The position numbers were made by a program, and so were the translations under genes. This document shows positions 11,311 to 21,669 of a DNA stretch of 64,000 nucleotides, in pieces. The notes below the pieces were generated by a model, which saw only the letters and a program-made list of their open reading frames with translations, ran no database searches and was not told where the DNA came from. The first letter of the stretch is position 1. The number at the start of each line of letters is the position of its first letter. This stretch comes from Siderastrea siderea (taxonomy: Eukaryota; Cnidaria; Anthozoa; Scleractinia; Rhizangiidae): assembly GCA_964030785.1 (NCBI GenBank), contig OZ034967.1, forward strand, positions 51,241,533-51,305,532, read 5' to 3'.

Positions 11311-11431
11311 CTATGAATGAATGAATGAATGAATGAATGAACGAACGAACGAACGAACGAATGAATGAATGAATGAATGAATGAATGAATGAATGAATGA
11401 ATGAATGAATGAATGAATGAATGAATGAATG
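11311..11431. repeat. (ATGA)n microsatellite with (ACGA)n core
   Basis: About 120 bp of tetranucleotide repeats in the intron between the second VWA and the fifth TSP1 exon. It starts as atgaatga, switches to acgaacga for some five units, then returns. The open frames it produces on the - strand (repeated H-S-F-I) are artefacts. Confidence 0.97.
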
Positions 11432-11859
11432 AAAACCCTTCGTCATGTGAAGGTGAATAAACTCTTCTGTTCAGTATGGCAGTGCCGTTGCATTGCTTCC
11501 CTTCTGTCTTTTACTTTTTTCTTAAAACATTTGTTCTTGTTTGTGGTGCAAAATTATTAACTGGACACCTTCTTAGTTGAGGTGCGCCCGCTGTTGCATA
11601 CAACGTATAAAATGTCACGAAGGTAACTTTTCTTTCATACGTTTTCTGATATTGTCATCCCAACTAATGTAACGATAAGAGTTTCCAAAAGCCTTAAGGT
11701 TTCTCTTAAGGTTTTTGTATTTAGTTTGTTTGAATTGCAAAGTTTGTGTGGTGTGGTGAATTAACCTGAAACTTGAAACTTTTAACTTCGGAGCTCTTGG
11801 CAGTAAAATGGTCAAAAACAACGTTAGTGATAACGGTTTTTGAAATTACTTTTCTGTAG

Positions 11860-12006
11860 GATCCTGTGGTCCTTGGGGATCTTATGGAAGCTGCAGCAAG
11901 AGCTGTGGATCCGGATTCAAGGTTCGCAGGAGAAGCTGCCCAGGAAACAGTCTACACTTAAAACAACAAAAAGCCACCTGCAACACCAACCTGTGTCCAG
12001 GACAAA
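11860..12006 (+). CDS. Adhesin gene A, exon 11: fifth TSP1 repeat
   Basis: The exon follows ttctgtag in phase 1. It encodes C-G-P-W-G-S-Y-G-S-C-S-K-S-C-G-S-G-F, then R-R-R-S-C and C-N-T-N-L-C-P-G. This is a short, aromatic-poor TSP1 variant of the F-spondin/thrombospondin kind. The donor is taken as CAA A|gtatgg because it keeps phase 1 for the next exon. No better GT is seen in the region, so the 3' border is less certain than the others. Confidence 0.75.
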
Positions 12007-12542
12007 GTATGGAGTATACTGGAGGTCTTTTATTAATTTATGTTAAAGAAAGCAGCAAATATTTCTTCAAAAATTCCTTGAGCTGAAAATGTTTGCGGGC
12101 ATTTGGCCTTTGGAAAGGATTGTTTTCAAATTCCCCCGCCTTCGTATGAGTGAAAACAGGTCGAATTAACGAGTTAGAGTAGTTTTCAATTGAGTGGCGA
12201 AAGTGATGTTGTGTTTGCGTTGGGTTTGCTTTACTGCGTTCTCTAACTGGCTAAGAAAGCTCGCGCCACTTTATTGACCAATCAGACGTAAACATCAGTA
12301 GTGACTTGATCGCATGCGTTTTCCGGCGATTTCTGATTTTCTGCGATTTCTGATTGGTTCTTTTGTGTTTTTAGTTAGTAAGCGTAATTACTCTGGTTTT
12401 GGTTTTACGACACTCATTTGAAAACCGCTTGAACTTATTATTAATTGGTCTGTGCACATATGTTATGTTACACCTGCCCTTACTAGAAACTTTTTTTTAT
12501 AACTGAGGTATAATTATTCCGCATTTTCTAACGTATGTGCAG

Positions 12543-12680
12543 AGCCTTGCCAAGACAGCCAATCAAACTGTCCATCCCTGGCGGCCGCCGGGCAGTGCTG
12601 GAAACAAGCCACTGGACCAAACTTTCACAAGACTTACACACTGTGGAACCGGTGCAAGAAAAGCTGTCGGAGATGTGACG
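12543..12680 (+). CDS. Adhesin gene A, exon 12: first ShKT domain
   Basis: A phase 1-1 exon from tatgtgcag to GAC G|gtaatt. It encodes a six-cysteine module: P-C-Q-D-S-Q-S-N-C-P at the start, A-G-Q-C-W in the middle and R-C-K-K-S-C-R-R-C at the end. The spacing C-x6-C-x8-C-x16-C-x3-C-x2-C is that of the ShKT fold, named after a sea-anemone potassium-channel toxin but widespread as an extracellular module in cnidarian and nematode proteins. In a multidomain secreted protein it is more likely structural or protein-binding than toxic. Confidence 0.82.
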
Positions 12681-13101
12681 GTAATTAGCCATGAATTTAC
12701 TAAACTAGCTATAAGCTAACTAACCCAGAAATTGTAAATTTATCCACGACCCTGTCGTTGTTTTTGTTATTAATGTGGCTGATTTCTGCAGAAAAGTTCG
12801 GAGGTCTTTGGGAGATCTTCGGCAACCTCGGAGACTCCTTCCCGATACACTTTTCAGGGCACCTCGAGTTCCGCGGTTAAACTCAGATTATTTGCAGTCG
12901 TGTAATTTGTACTTCACATCAAAGCTGCATTCCAGTTTTTGAACAATAACAATTATTATTTTTGGTGTCATCTGAGTGGTATTAATTTTTTCAGATGAAT
13001 TAATTAGTGTAAGCAATGTTTGTTGTCTTATCATAATTTTTCATTCTATGACTTCTGAAAGTTCGAAAATCATTCCAATATGCTCCACTTGTCTTCAACA
13101 G

Positions 13102-13191
13102 TTGATCCTTCTGATTGCCAAGATAATGATCCTTATCAGTGCCCATGGCTGGCGGCTAAGAATCCGGGGTCATGTCGAGCGCAACTGAAAT
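13102..13191 (+). CDS. Adhesin gene A, exon 13: second ShKT domain, N-terminal half
   Basis: The exon runs from cttcaacag to AAA T|gtaagt. It encodes D-C-Q-D-N-D-P-Y-Q-C-P-W-L and G-S-C-R-A-Q-L-K, the first three cysteines of a ShKT module. The last three are in the exon at 40769. The intron between them is 27.6 kb long because it contains the Polinton. The phase (1) and the remaining C-K-K-S-C-N-T-C across that distance support the joining. Confidence 0.75.
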
Positions 13192-13762
13192 GTAAGTAAT
13201 AACGTGGTAGGGTAGTTGAATGTCTCATGCGCAACAACCTTCGAGATCAAGAAAATCGATAGTGTCACTTATTATAGAGACGCCTCTAAAACAGCTTCTC
13301 GGGTCACCCTAGCATTGCGCTCAACACGTAAGGGTTTATGGCCTTTTCCCTACGGCAACGAGGAAGATGTAAAAACGATCAGCACTCTAAATCCCATGGA
13401 ATCAACGAAAGCTTTGTTCAACGAGGTTATAAGTCAGTTTATATCAAATTGAAGTGTTTCAGTCCCCATCGATCCAGCACCACGGTATCTTTAGAAATGA
13501 ATCCCTTCGTCACTTATGAGAGAGTGTACGAACAGTGATTTACTGATTTCACAAAGACGTCGCTTACGGGAGTAGTCGCACACAGCTAGACTGGAGAACC
13601 GAAATATGAATATCAGCACCGTTTTCTAAAAGATAACAGACACCTCAGTTAAATGGCTAGTTTTAATGTCATTAAAGATGTGTTTATTGTTCATCGTGGT
13701 GTAAGATAGGTAAGATGAACGTTTATTCGTTTGTCTCACGGTGGAATCGCTTAGAGTTGTTG

Positions 13763-13807
13763 ATCGCGACGTTTCGACTGCGATACTGCTAGTCTTCATC
13801 AGGCGAT
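13763..13807 (-). ncRNA. Hammerhead-ribozyme-like motif in Penelope-type debris
   Basis: Read on the - strand, atcgc is followed by CTGATGA, a stem gact...agtc closing an 11-nt loop, then GAAAC, GTC and gcgat. The outer atcgc/gcgat pair forms stem I (5 bp), gact/agtc forms stem II, and CTGATGA plus GAAA is the conserved hammerhead core, with GTC as cleavage triplet. Stem III is only the palindrome ACGT with no loop, so a monomer could hardly close it, but two copies could pair as a dimer. Hammerheads of this minimal kind are known from Penelope-like retroelements. The surrounding 13735-13850 looks like a terminal fragment of such an element. Activity is not shown. Confidence 0.55.
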
Positions 13808-15717
13808 GAGGTCGACTGTTTACGTGTCGCTATTTGTAGCATGATGGTTCGCTGCTATTGGTGCATTTCGATCCTCATTATTATTCCGACTATTAGATGT
13901 TGTTCCCTCACAGGTCCGCTTTGTGGTTGGTCAGCTGTTGTGCTTTCTGATCGTAGGTATCCAAGCTTCAGGAATTTCGATTCCACTATCTCTATTGATG
14001 TTATTAGGATGAAGTCTTATATGGATAGCCTCTTTGACCCTACGTGTGTACCAGTGAGGGTCACGATCAATAAACTTAAAGTGCCACTGAGACGAAAATT
14101 CGTAGGTTTATTTCCACCAAATACTGTCGCAGAATATCGCGTTGTGTCTATATTTACCCAGAAAACTGAACAAGAAACCGTCCATCCTAATATTTTTTAG
14201 CTCCAAAGTTGCGTAAAATGTGTCCGCCATTATTGAAAACGTGTTCCTGGGTGATGGCGCAATTTAATAGCTTGTGACGTCAGAGGCTCACCTCAGTCGT
14301 GTTTCCTTGTGTTTTGACTCAAGATGCCTACCGTCAACTACGAAACCCTCCCAAGAGTATTTCTACGATTCGGAACAGTCTTTAGCTTCCGAAGCATCAG
14401 AGGATTCATTTAATTCGGCAAATGAAGAATTCTTCTTACCGTACGATGTAAGAACTGATGTCAGGAGATTTCAGCTTCTAAGCTTGTAAACAAACTGTTC
14501 AAAGTTGTTTTTCTCGCCTTATTGGCGGGAGTTCAAAATATGCGCGAAATAATGCTTATAATGTGATTACAGTTCAGGCACAAGTTGCTCAAAGAGCGGA
14601 TAACTCTTATCCAGCGGATAAATGGCTGTCCAGCTATTCGAAAAATTGATGTTCTAAGCTTTGGAAATTTAGACAAAACACCTATAAAAAGTCTAGAATT
14701 TGATGCTCGCGAATTCTCAAGCATCGGTCGATCGATTTTATTGTTCGCTTCGTTGGAGAAATAAAAGAAGCTATATTTTGTTTGGCGTTGTTTATATTCA
14801 TTATATATTGTAAAGCATTGAGGTTTTTGGCCATTCTTAGCATAGTATGGGAAACTTTCTAGAAGAGCCGTAATGCTGTAGCCATCTGGCAGTCAGCTCA
14901 TGAAGCTTATCGTGTCCATCATAGTACAGTGGTCGCTTAATGCATTGAAACACAAGTGCTTGGCGTTTCTAAATATTTTGAACAGTTTTTGTAGAATTCT
15001 TAACTTGAGCCGAAAAAAGTGAAATAAACCAAGACCTTCTTTTAAGAACTGAAGGCCTTGTGTGACCGGAATCTAAATATTTGTAGTGCAAATCAAAGCC
15101 ACAAGGAAAATTTTCTGCTGCTCAATGCCAACATGCGGACCGCCAAGGAAACGAAGCTTTCACTTGCTTTATTGACTGCTTAAAAATAATAACTTGATAT
15201 TTAATCATTTTTCTCAGTAGTTCATTTACTATGCTATGGCAGTTAAAAGAAAGAACGTTGTAAAACCCTTAGACAAATAGTGGCGTGTGATATTTTTTTC
15301 TAACTTAAATTTCCACGCAAGACGAGCCGACCTATCGACATGTTCGAAGCCTTTATATATTTCGAACAATATTGTCAATCGACTCTTCAGCGACAGGGAA
15401 TAAGGAGAAAAGTTTCTCGACATTCAGGGTGGTGTGCTATAAAATAACTGTCCATGCTTCTAAGCGATTACTGCTTTGAAATTAACACACGGAATTAAAA
15501 AAAAAAAAGCTAAGCAATTCAAACTATTGGCTTAATCGCGGCGGTCCTGCATTCGCCCAGAATGCATTTTATGAGGACTACGCCGAAGATCTTCGCGCTA
15601 GCAGACGGCAGAACTGAAAGGGTTTTCCACAAGCAAAATAAATTTTAAAATACGTTAAAAGAAATTAAGTTTTGCACAATGGTGGATGCGTTGAAAAAGA
15701 AACAAACTGCGTTAAGA
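13808..15717. other. Intron sequence left of the Polinton, no gene recognised
   Basis: AT-rich sequence with several short open frames (for example 13841-14200 and 14274-14489 on the + strand) that match nothing I recognise and have no splice context. It may contain decayed retroelement sequence continuing from the hammerhead-like motif. A homopolymer of A lies near 15497. Confidence 0.4.
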
Positions 15718-15778
15718 TTAGGTACCTTTCGTCTCGTTTTTTCCGGATCTTTCTTTCCATATAGTTGGAATGGACAAT
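15718..15778 (-). pseudogene. THAP-domain coding stretch, 3' part, cut off by the Polinton
   Basis: On the - strand these bases encode S-I-P-T-I-W-K-E-R-S-G-K and then a stop at 15718-15720. A-V-P-T-I-F-like motifs mark the C-terminal end of THAP zinc-finger domains. The reading frame continues exactly from the THAP stretch at 38779-39023 once the 23000-bp element and one copy of gacaat are removed. The Polinton therefore landed inside this coding stretch. Confidence 0.75.
15773..15778. repeat. Polinton target-site duplication, left (gacaat)
   Basis: The 6 bp gacaat directly precede the element's first AG. The same 6 bp follow its last CT at 38779-38784. A 6-bp duplication is the hallmark of Polinton/Maverick integration. 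Confidence 0.95.
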
Positions 15779-16203
15779 AGTAGTAATGTACGCTCACTAG
15801 GACAACTTTGCCTCGTTTTGATGTAAGGATGACGTCATGACCGGAACCGGAAGTCACGTGTTTTGAGATGGGAAACCGCTGACCAGTAAGAAAAAAGGGA
15901 TCGCAGGCTCATGCAACCGGAAGTCACGTGATTTGGAAGGGGAAACCGCTGGCGAGTAGGAAAAATGGATCGTGGGCTCAAGGGGAAGTAAAACCGCTGA
16001 GAAAACGCGGGCTCAAAGTCCAAAGTCCAATTTTGGGAACGGGGGTGACCCATATATGGCCCAGATATGGATTTGATATGGGTTTGATATGGCACATCAA
16101 GCAAAAGGCATTTATAAGTTGGAAAGAAAATATTTTAATGTAAATCATATAATCCATGGCTTGCAGATGATGAGAGTTCCATGTCACAAGGGGAAGCAGA
16201 AGC
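15779..16203. repeat. Left terminal inverted repeat (425 bp)
   Basis: It matches the reverse complement of 38354-38778 with one substitution (gaaaccgctggc here, gaaatcgctggc there). It starts agtagtaatg. It contains a perfect CRE palindrome TGACGTCA (15830-15837) and two roughly 70-bp direct sub-repeats, each with an ETS-like CCGGAAGT fused to an E-box CACGTG (15847-15860 and 15917-15930), each followed by gaaaccgctg. Further in, a gatatgg phrase is repeated. The repeats would serve as integrase ends and probably as the replication origin. The packed transcription-factor sites suggest they also act as enhancers. Confidence 0.96.
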
Positions 16204-16461
16204 ATTGCGACGTGACGCAGAACTTAGTGAAAATAGGATCGCGGGCTCAATCGCGGCACTGGAAGGCATTGTATCAAGTGACAGTGATAAGTTACAGACC
16301 AAAAGGTGATAGGTTGTAAACACAACCCCAACAGAAATGGTAGCAGCTGAGTTCTTAAGGGAGGAGACGATATGGTTTTCGATGAAATAGTGGAAATCCA
16401 TGTTGCTCGCATGGGAGTTCTGTGGAAAGATTTCCTTTCAATAAAGTGTCCTCCAAACCAC

Positions 16462-16915
16462 CGATGTTTATATGAGTGTTCCTTTTAATGAGTTCCTTTT
16501 GATAATATGAGTGTTCCTTTGAGTTCCTTTTGATAATATGAGTATTCCTTTGAGTTCCTTTTAATAATATGAGTGTTCCATGATGAGTATTCCTTTGAGT
16601 TCCTTTTAATAATATGAGTGTTCCTTTTGATATGGGCTGAGTGTTCCATTTGATAAGATGAGTTGAGATGAGTGTTCCTTTTAATGAGTTCCTTTTGATA
16701 ATATGAGTGTTCCATGATGAGTATTCCTTTGAGTTCCTTTTAATAATATGAGTATTCCTTTGAGTTCCTTTTAATAATATGAGTGTTCCATGATGAGTAT
16801 TCCTTTTGATAATATGAGTGTTCCCTTTGATATGGGCTGAGTGTTCCTTTTGATATGGGCTGAGTGTTCCATTTGATAAGATGAGTTGAGATGAGTGTTC
16901 CATTTCACAAGAGGA
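16462..16915. repeat. Degenerate short tandem repeat array (tgagtgttcctttt family)
   Basis: About 450 bp made of units of roughly 20-27 bp built from tgagt(g/a)ttcctttt, gataatatga and gagttcctttt in varying order. The array ends at 16895-16920 with gttccatttcacaagaggaagcagaagc, cut here as gttccatttcacaag then aggaagcagaagc. This is a diverged copy of the inner end of the TIR (gttccatgtcacaag then gggaagcagaagc). The 196-codon open frame on the - strand (repeated T-H-I-I-K-R-N) starts at GTG and looks like a by-product of the repeat. Possible roles are an origin, a packaging signal or recombination debris. Confidence 0.85.
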
Positions 16916-16920
16916 AGCAG

Positions 16921-17295
16921 AAGCGGGACCTAGGGGTGTGACCACTTAAGAGATTAGCTGCTAAGTGACACTGTAGACACCCCAAATACAATACTATTCG
17001 ACAAGGAAGACGAGAGAACCCTCGCTTGGGACCTGCAGGATGAAGCCAAGGATGGAAGGTGACGTCATGGGCTCGGTCAAGATGATGTCATTGATGGCTC
17101 CCAAGCCAGAAAGCAAGCAAGGATTCCAAGCGACAATCACAGATGATGACGATAGCGATGCACAGGCAATGTGGCTATGAACGTCAAGGTGACTTCATGG
17201 GCTCTCACCAAGACGAAAAACGCAGTCAAAACATGACGCAAGCTTTCCAATGGGCAAGGAACGGCAACGACTTGGTATACTCTTAGGAAAGAGTC
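16921..17295. other. Non-coding stretch between the repeat array and polB
   Basis: I see no gene here. The sequence contains repeated ggtgacgtcatggg and ggtgacttcatggg phrases (near 17058 and 17189), the first containing a CRE-like tgacgtca. It lies beyond the 3' end of the - strand polymerase gene, so it may be its 3'UTR plus a regulatory segment. Confidence 0.4.
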
Positions 17296-20200
17296 TCACT
17301 GGTATCCATAAGGGTGGGTTTGGAAGGTGTGCGGATCCACGACTCTCTTGTCATACACCAGCTGGTAACGTTTATACTCGGGGAAGGTGTACAGTTGGTA
17401 GTGTTTGGGATCACGGACGATCTGGTAGGTCTTGACGACTTGGGTCTGACGGGGTTTGAGGAGGGGCTTCTGGATTTCGTCCAGGACATTCTGACGCATG
17501 ATGTTGTAATTCAATTGGGTTTTGCCTTCGCTGTTAAGGCGGAACCCCCTCACCTTGCACTCAACGTGACCATTCTGGGTTTGGTATCCATAGTTCTTGG
17601 GACCCCCTGAGACAAATTCCACAATGAAATCGTCAGGGTCCAATTCACTCGTAAACTCGCCGAGGTAATCGCCCAAGACCGGGGTTGATTGATTCTCGTC
17701 TGTCCAGTAGATGACGGAGTCCGTGTCGTAGTACAAGACACGTTCCCCCAGCTTTTCCAGGGCTGCATAAAGTCGGAGCCGGGCCCAACAGGTAGTGAAA
17801 CAGGCTACAAAGATGTTGAGGTTAGGTGACACGGGGATGTCTTCGTCTTGGTACTGGTAATGCACCTCCACTAATTGGTCATTGATAACGGAGACGTGAC
17901 GTACCTCCAAACTACTGGTATCAAGAAAACGGTGGAAGGCTTGAGGGTCATCAAATGTTTCGACTTGGGTCTTGTTCAGACGTTGTCCAAACTTGCCCCA
18001 CATGGAATTGAGCATCATTTTAGCGAGGGTACGCAACCCCGGATTCTTCTTAATCTTGTCGTACTCCAATTGGATGCCTTCATGCTCGAAGTACTCTCGA
18101 AGGTATTGCTGGCGTTTGGTTTCGTCCTCACCGACCCAGGATGGCCACCCGCTGGCTTCTTGCTTAATTTTCAACCAGGTGTTGACGTAGTCTTTGAAGA
18201 GTCCTTCACACGTCTCGTCAAAATGCCAGACCTCATAGATGTACTGGATTTCGTACCCCAAGTCCACCGCTTTAGATAATTCGGGGCTACACCATGTTCC
18301 AGTCAGGGCTCGCTGTTCGTCGGTGTGCACACATTCTGCGCATCTGTCTAAGGGTCGTTTGGGCATCTCTTGTTCCACACAGGCAGCACAGAGAGGAAAA
18401 AGGAGTTTGGAGTCATGACGGTAAGGGAGGACAGGATGGTAGAGATGACGTGGCGGCAGGACTTTGCATTGGACGAGGCCAAAGTAGAAACTGATGTCGG
18501 TGTGCCCCGGATTGAAGATGAAACGAGGATGGCCTTTGGGGTACACACAGGTCTTGTTCACCCATGGGTACAAGGAGGTCACATCAATGTAATGTATTTG
18601 TTGATTGGGTGTCACGCGATGGTACAGTTTCACAGCATTGGTACGACCCCCGCAGAAAGCGTCGCGTGGATTCAAAGGTTCTGTGAAGTCAAGGGTCCCC
18701 AGGTAAGTTCGGATGTCCAAGGAGGTGTCTTTGAGACGGGACCAATCACATTCCCACATTTCCACGACTGTAAACCCTCGCTCTCTAAATTGTTGGATCC
18801 TTTGCTGGGTGGTCTCGTAGACATCTTGCATGGTTCGATCATAGTGACGTAGATGGCTTTCGTGACGAATGGGGAAACAGCGACGACACCCATGCCAGAA
18901 ACACCCGTGAAATTCGTAGATAGTGTTGGTACTGGCATCGAAACCGTCGACATGGAAGTTAGTGCCAGGGATGCAATACTCGCCGGCATTACGGGCATGT
19001 TGAATGGTCTGTTGTTGTTGGGTACACCAGGTTAACCATTCCAGGGCCACCTTGGAGTAGTTGATATTGTTCTTCCACCCACGAACGGGTTCGCTGGCAA
19101 TACTGTCGGGCATCATGCGATTCATGCGTAGATCGCGGTTACAAGCAGAAGCAATGGTGATGTGGTCGAAGGGGTTGAAGCCCGTTAGGGTTTCAAACAA
19201 CCGTTTGAATGTCAAGCAACCTTCTTTCAAGAGACGTACATCGGATTTGCAGTAGGCCACCAGTTCTTTCTTGAAGTCAAAGACTTTGTCGCGTTGGTCT
19301 TGATGCCAGGTTTCCAAGGCTTGCTTGCCTTCGGGGGACATGGTTTCAGGCATGTAGTAATCGAGGGCCGGGATGGGTCCTACGTAGTTTTGATGGTCTG
19401 GATGATTGAACTTGTGGGGGAAGTACCCTTTGCGGAGTTCTGTCAATCCAAAGGTTTTGGGAAACGCTGATAGAGGCATCTGGAAGAAACTCAAAGAGTC
19501 GATGAAGCGGATGTGGTCATGCTTGATCTCTAAGAGTTTACACCCGTTCCGGAGTTGTTGAACGATTCGGTTGTCACCATAGTATTGATGAATGATAAAG
19601 TAACCATCGTACCCTTGGAAGTTATGGGCCAACACATTAACTTGGCGGGTATCATGGAGTGTTAAGGTATCCAACCATTCCAGAAAATCTCGGACGCAAT
19701 GGTTGCCAGGGAAACACACGGGAGGGTCGTCGTCTTCGGTTTCGGCCACGACGAGGTTAGCGATGTGTTGTTCTTGGGGTTGCATGGCTTCAATATCAAA
19801 GAAGACATGAAGGGGTGGGAGGTCGTCGTCTTCCTCCTCGGGTGTGGCATCCACACCCACCCTACGTTTGGCGCGTGGTCCTCCAGACCGTTTCCTCTTT
19901 CTTTTCTTCTTGTCTTGAGTGGCTATTTGAATAAAGCATCGATGGGTGTCGCCGTCCACGTACTCATGACAGGAGGGACAATCAATATACCCACATTGAT
20001 GTTTGTCAATGTGGCAAGCAGGAAGTAGGATTAGACATTTAGCACAGCGACGGCGCCGAAAGCAGACGGCGGAGTCTAGGTTGGTGACGGGTTTGCCGGC
20101 GTGGTCCTTGACCAGATGCATTTGGAAACAGGTGTCTCCAAAAAAGTCCCGATGACATTGTTGACAACGTTGAGTGGCTTTCTGGCCTCGAGGGTACGCC

Positions 20201-21432
20201 TCCAGGAAATCAGGACACTCTTTTTGGCAACAGGCCCTGCAATGACGTTTGTTGTTGCATCGATGCTTTCCCTCATGGTCATAGGGTTTCCAACAATGGG
20301 CACACACGTAACTGACCCCGAAAAAGGCTGGCAACTTGGTAATGACATCATAATGGCCTTTCTCGTGCAACAGGATCAATTGTTTGTCTTGAAGGGGGCC
20401 AAAGGTGGTGATGTGAAAAGAACGGTCGGCATCCACCAACAGGATCTGGTAACCGGCCAGGGAAGGAGTAGTACTGAATTGGGTCAAGGCATCGTAGCCA
20501 CAAGGGCCGAAGGGCACGTTGGCCTCGTGATGGAGCAAGAGAGCCATTTCTTTTTGAATTTTCCCTCCTTGTCGAATGGATGACCATTTCGGGTGTTGGT
20601 CCACTTTGGCTTTGGCGGTGACGAGGGCTCTGGCACAACAGAGATCATCCCTGTTTTGGATCTGGATAATGGAACGTTTCTTGGGTATTAAATTTCGTAG
20701 AGGTTGATGTCCGGGTTTCTCCAGGCGTCGGCGGCCGGTTCCTTGAGGGGCATGATGGACTTGAGTAATGGAGACTTGAAAGGAGTCGTCCATTTCAAAT
20801 TGTTCATTGCTGTTGAGGGCTTGGGCTAAACGTTGGAACAATGCCTCGACACGGTCGCCGCCTTGGCGCCATTCTCCTGCTCGTAATCCCCAGCCCTGAA
20901 AATTATTATGGAGTCTGTTGGAGGCGATGGTAAAGTAGAGGCGATCTTGATCGTGGAGGGCAGGTGTGGTGGTGGTCAACACTTGATTCACCGCGCGACG
21001 TAACCCCTCTTCTAGAGCTCGAGTCATGCTCTGATTGGGAATGAAGTTACCTCTTTGACGTAACTGGGTATTGAAATGACGTTCACGCACTCCCAGACGG
21101 TTGCTCAAACGATCGACATAGGGTTGGAGTTCAAAGTCAAACGTTCCTGCTCCGATCGAGGTATCCAAACCTCCCCCAGTTTGTTGAAGAAGATGGGTTT
21201 GAAACGCACGTTGGCGTTCGAAGCGATCCAAGGCCTCTTCACAAATCTCATCACTGTCCGGCATGTCTTCGGTACATAAGAAAGGTCCCACACAGGAAGT
21301 TGTTGTCGTCTCGTCTTCTTCTTCTTTCTCAGAATCGGACATCTCTAGTCCAAGCAAGGACATGATCTCGCGTGTAGCGAGGCCACTGGGCCCCGCTTCC
21401 TCCTCCTCCTCCTCCTCTTGGCGAGAGGACAT
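17296..21432 (-). CDS. polB: Protein-primed family B DNA polymerase (1378 aa)
   Basis: Replicates the element using a terminal-protein primer. All exonuclease and polymerase motifs are visible. Exo I is F-D-I-E (about residue 546), Exo II N-x-x-G-Y-D-G-Y, Exo III Y-C-K-S-D-V. Polymerase motif A is D-V-T-S-L-Y-P (about 950), motif B K-M-M-L-N-S-M-W-G-K-F-G, motif C Y-Y-D-T-D-S (about 1236). The N terminus (1-370) is an acidic, Polinton-type extension. Residues 375-500 form a Cys/His-rich zinc-binding region with at least ten CxxC/CxxH pairs. Near 836-846, E-F-H-G-C-F-W-H-G-C resembles the core of the Vsr-like nuclease insert seen in some Polinton polymerases. The start is the ATG 3' of a TATA box (21463-21473) on the - strand. 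It is transcribed divergently from the gene at 21670. The frame is intact and longer than many relatives. Confidence 0.96.
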   Translation of the reverse strand: MSSRQEEEEEEEAGPSGLATREIMSLLGLEMSDSEKEEEDETTTTSCVGPFLCTEDMPDSDEICEEALDRFERQRAFQTHLLQQTGGGLDTSIGAGTFDFELQPYVDRLSNRLGVRERHFNTQLRQRGNFIPNQSMTRALEEGLRRAVNQVLTTTTPALHDQDRLYFTIASNRLHNNFQGWGLRAGEWRQGGDRVEALFQRLAQALNSNEQFEMDDSFQVSITQVHHAPQGTGRRRLEKPGHQPLRNLIPKKRSIIQIQNRDDLCCARALVTAKAKVDQHPKWSSIRQGGKIQKEMALLLHHEANVPFGPCGYDALTQFSTTPSLAGYQILLVDADRSFHITTFGPLQDKQLILLHEKGHYDVITKLPAFFGVSYVCAHCWKPYDHEGKHRCNNKRHCRACCQKECPDFLEAYPRGQKATQRCQQCHRDFFGDTCFQMHLVKDHAGKPVTNLDSAVCFRRRRCAKCLILLPACHIDKHQCGYIDCPSCHEYVDGDTHRCFIQIATQDKKKRKRKRSGGPRAKRRVGVDATPEEEDDDLPPLHVFFDIEAMQPQEQHIANLVVAETEDDDPPVCFPGNHCVRDFLEWLDTLTLHDTRQVNVLAHNFQGYDGYFIIHQYYGDNRIVQQLRNGCKLLEIKHDHIRFIDSLSFFQMPLSAFPKTFGLTELRKGYFPHKFNHPDHQNYVGPIPALDYYMPETMSPEGKQALETWHQDQRDKVFDFKKELVAYCKSDVRLLKEGCLTFKRLFETLTGFNPFDHITIASACNRDLRMNRMMPDSIASEPVRGWKNNINYSKVALEWLTWCTQQQQTIQHARNAGEYCIPGTNFHVDGFDASTNTIYEFHGCFWHGCRRCFPIRHESHLRHYDRTMQDVYETTQQRIQQFRERGFTVVEMWECDWSRLKDTSLDIRTYLGTLDFTEPLNPRDAFCGGRTNAVKLYHRVTPNQQIHYIDVTSLYPWVNKTCVYPKGHPRFIFNPGHTDISFYFGLVQCKVLPPRHLYHPVLPYRHDSKLLFPLCAACVEQEMPKRPLDRCAECVHTDEQRALTGTWCSPELSKAVDLGYEIQYIYEVWHFDETCEGLFKDYVNTWLKIKQEASGWPSWVGEDETKRQQYLREYFEHEGIQLEYDKIKKNPGLRTLAKMMLNSMWGKFGQRLNKTQVETFDDPQAFHRFLDTSSLEVRHVSVINDQLVEVHYQYQDEDIPVSPNLNIFVACFTTCWARLRLYAALEKLGERVLYYDTDSVIYWTDENQSTPVLGDYLGEFTSELDPDDFIVEFVSGGPKNYGYQTQNGHVECKVRGFRLNSEGKTQLNYNIMRQNVLDEIQKPLLKPRQTQVVKTYQIVRDPKHYQLYTFPEYKRYQLVYDKRVVDPHTFQTHPYGYQ

Positions 21433-21669
21433 GATCAGATGAACTTACTGGAGATCGGGGCTCTGTTTTTATAGAGAACCAAAAGGGTCACGTGGGAGGG
21501 AAGGAGCCAATCACTAAACAGGGTCCCCCCTGAGAGGGGGTGCCCTAGGGAGGGGTGGGACGAGGTGGGGGGACCCCCCTCCCCCCTCTCTAGTTAGGGT
21601 CCATGGTGCATCACGGGAACGAATGAGAGACTATAAAACAGATCGACCCTCGAGGTGAGTCATCTGAAA
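21433..21669. promoter_or_regulatory. Divergent promoter, polB (left) and 21670 gene (right)
   Basis: Leftward TATA is the complement of tttttatag at 21466-21474. Rightward TATA is ctataaaac at about 21631-21639. Between them are an E-box cacgtg (21490-21495), a CCAAT box (21507-21511) and G/C-rich blocks. The left 48 bp match, inverted, the promoter of the tricistronic unit at 37304-37350. The similarity extends through the ggggggagggggg block to atgcaccatgg. This is a duplicated regulatory cassette, probably for early genes. Confidence 0.8.

Noticed and set aside
16355..16945. 196-codon open frame on the - strand made of repeated T-H-I-I-K-R-N
   Set aside because: It starts at GTG, consists only of the short tandem repeat, and changes meaning with every repeat slip. 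It looks like a by-product of the array.
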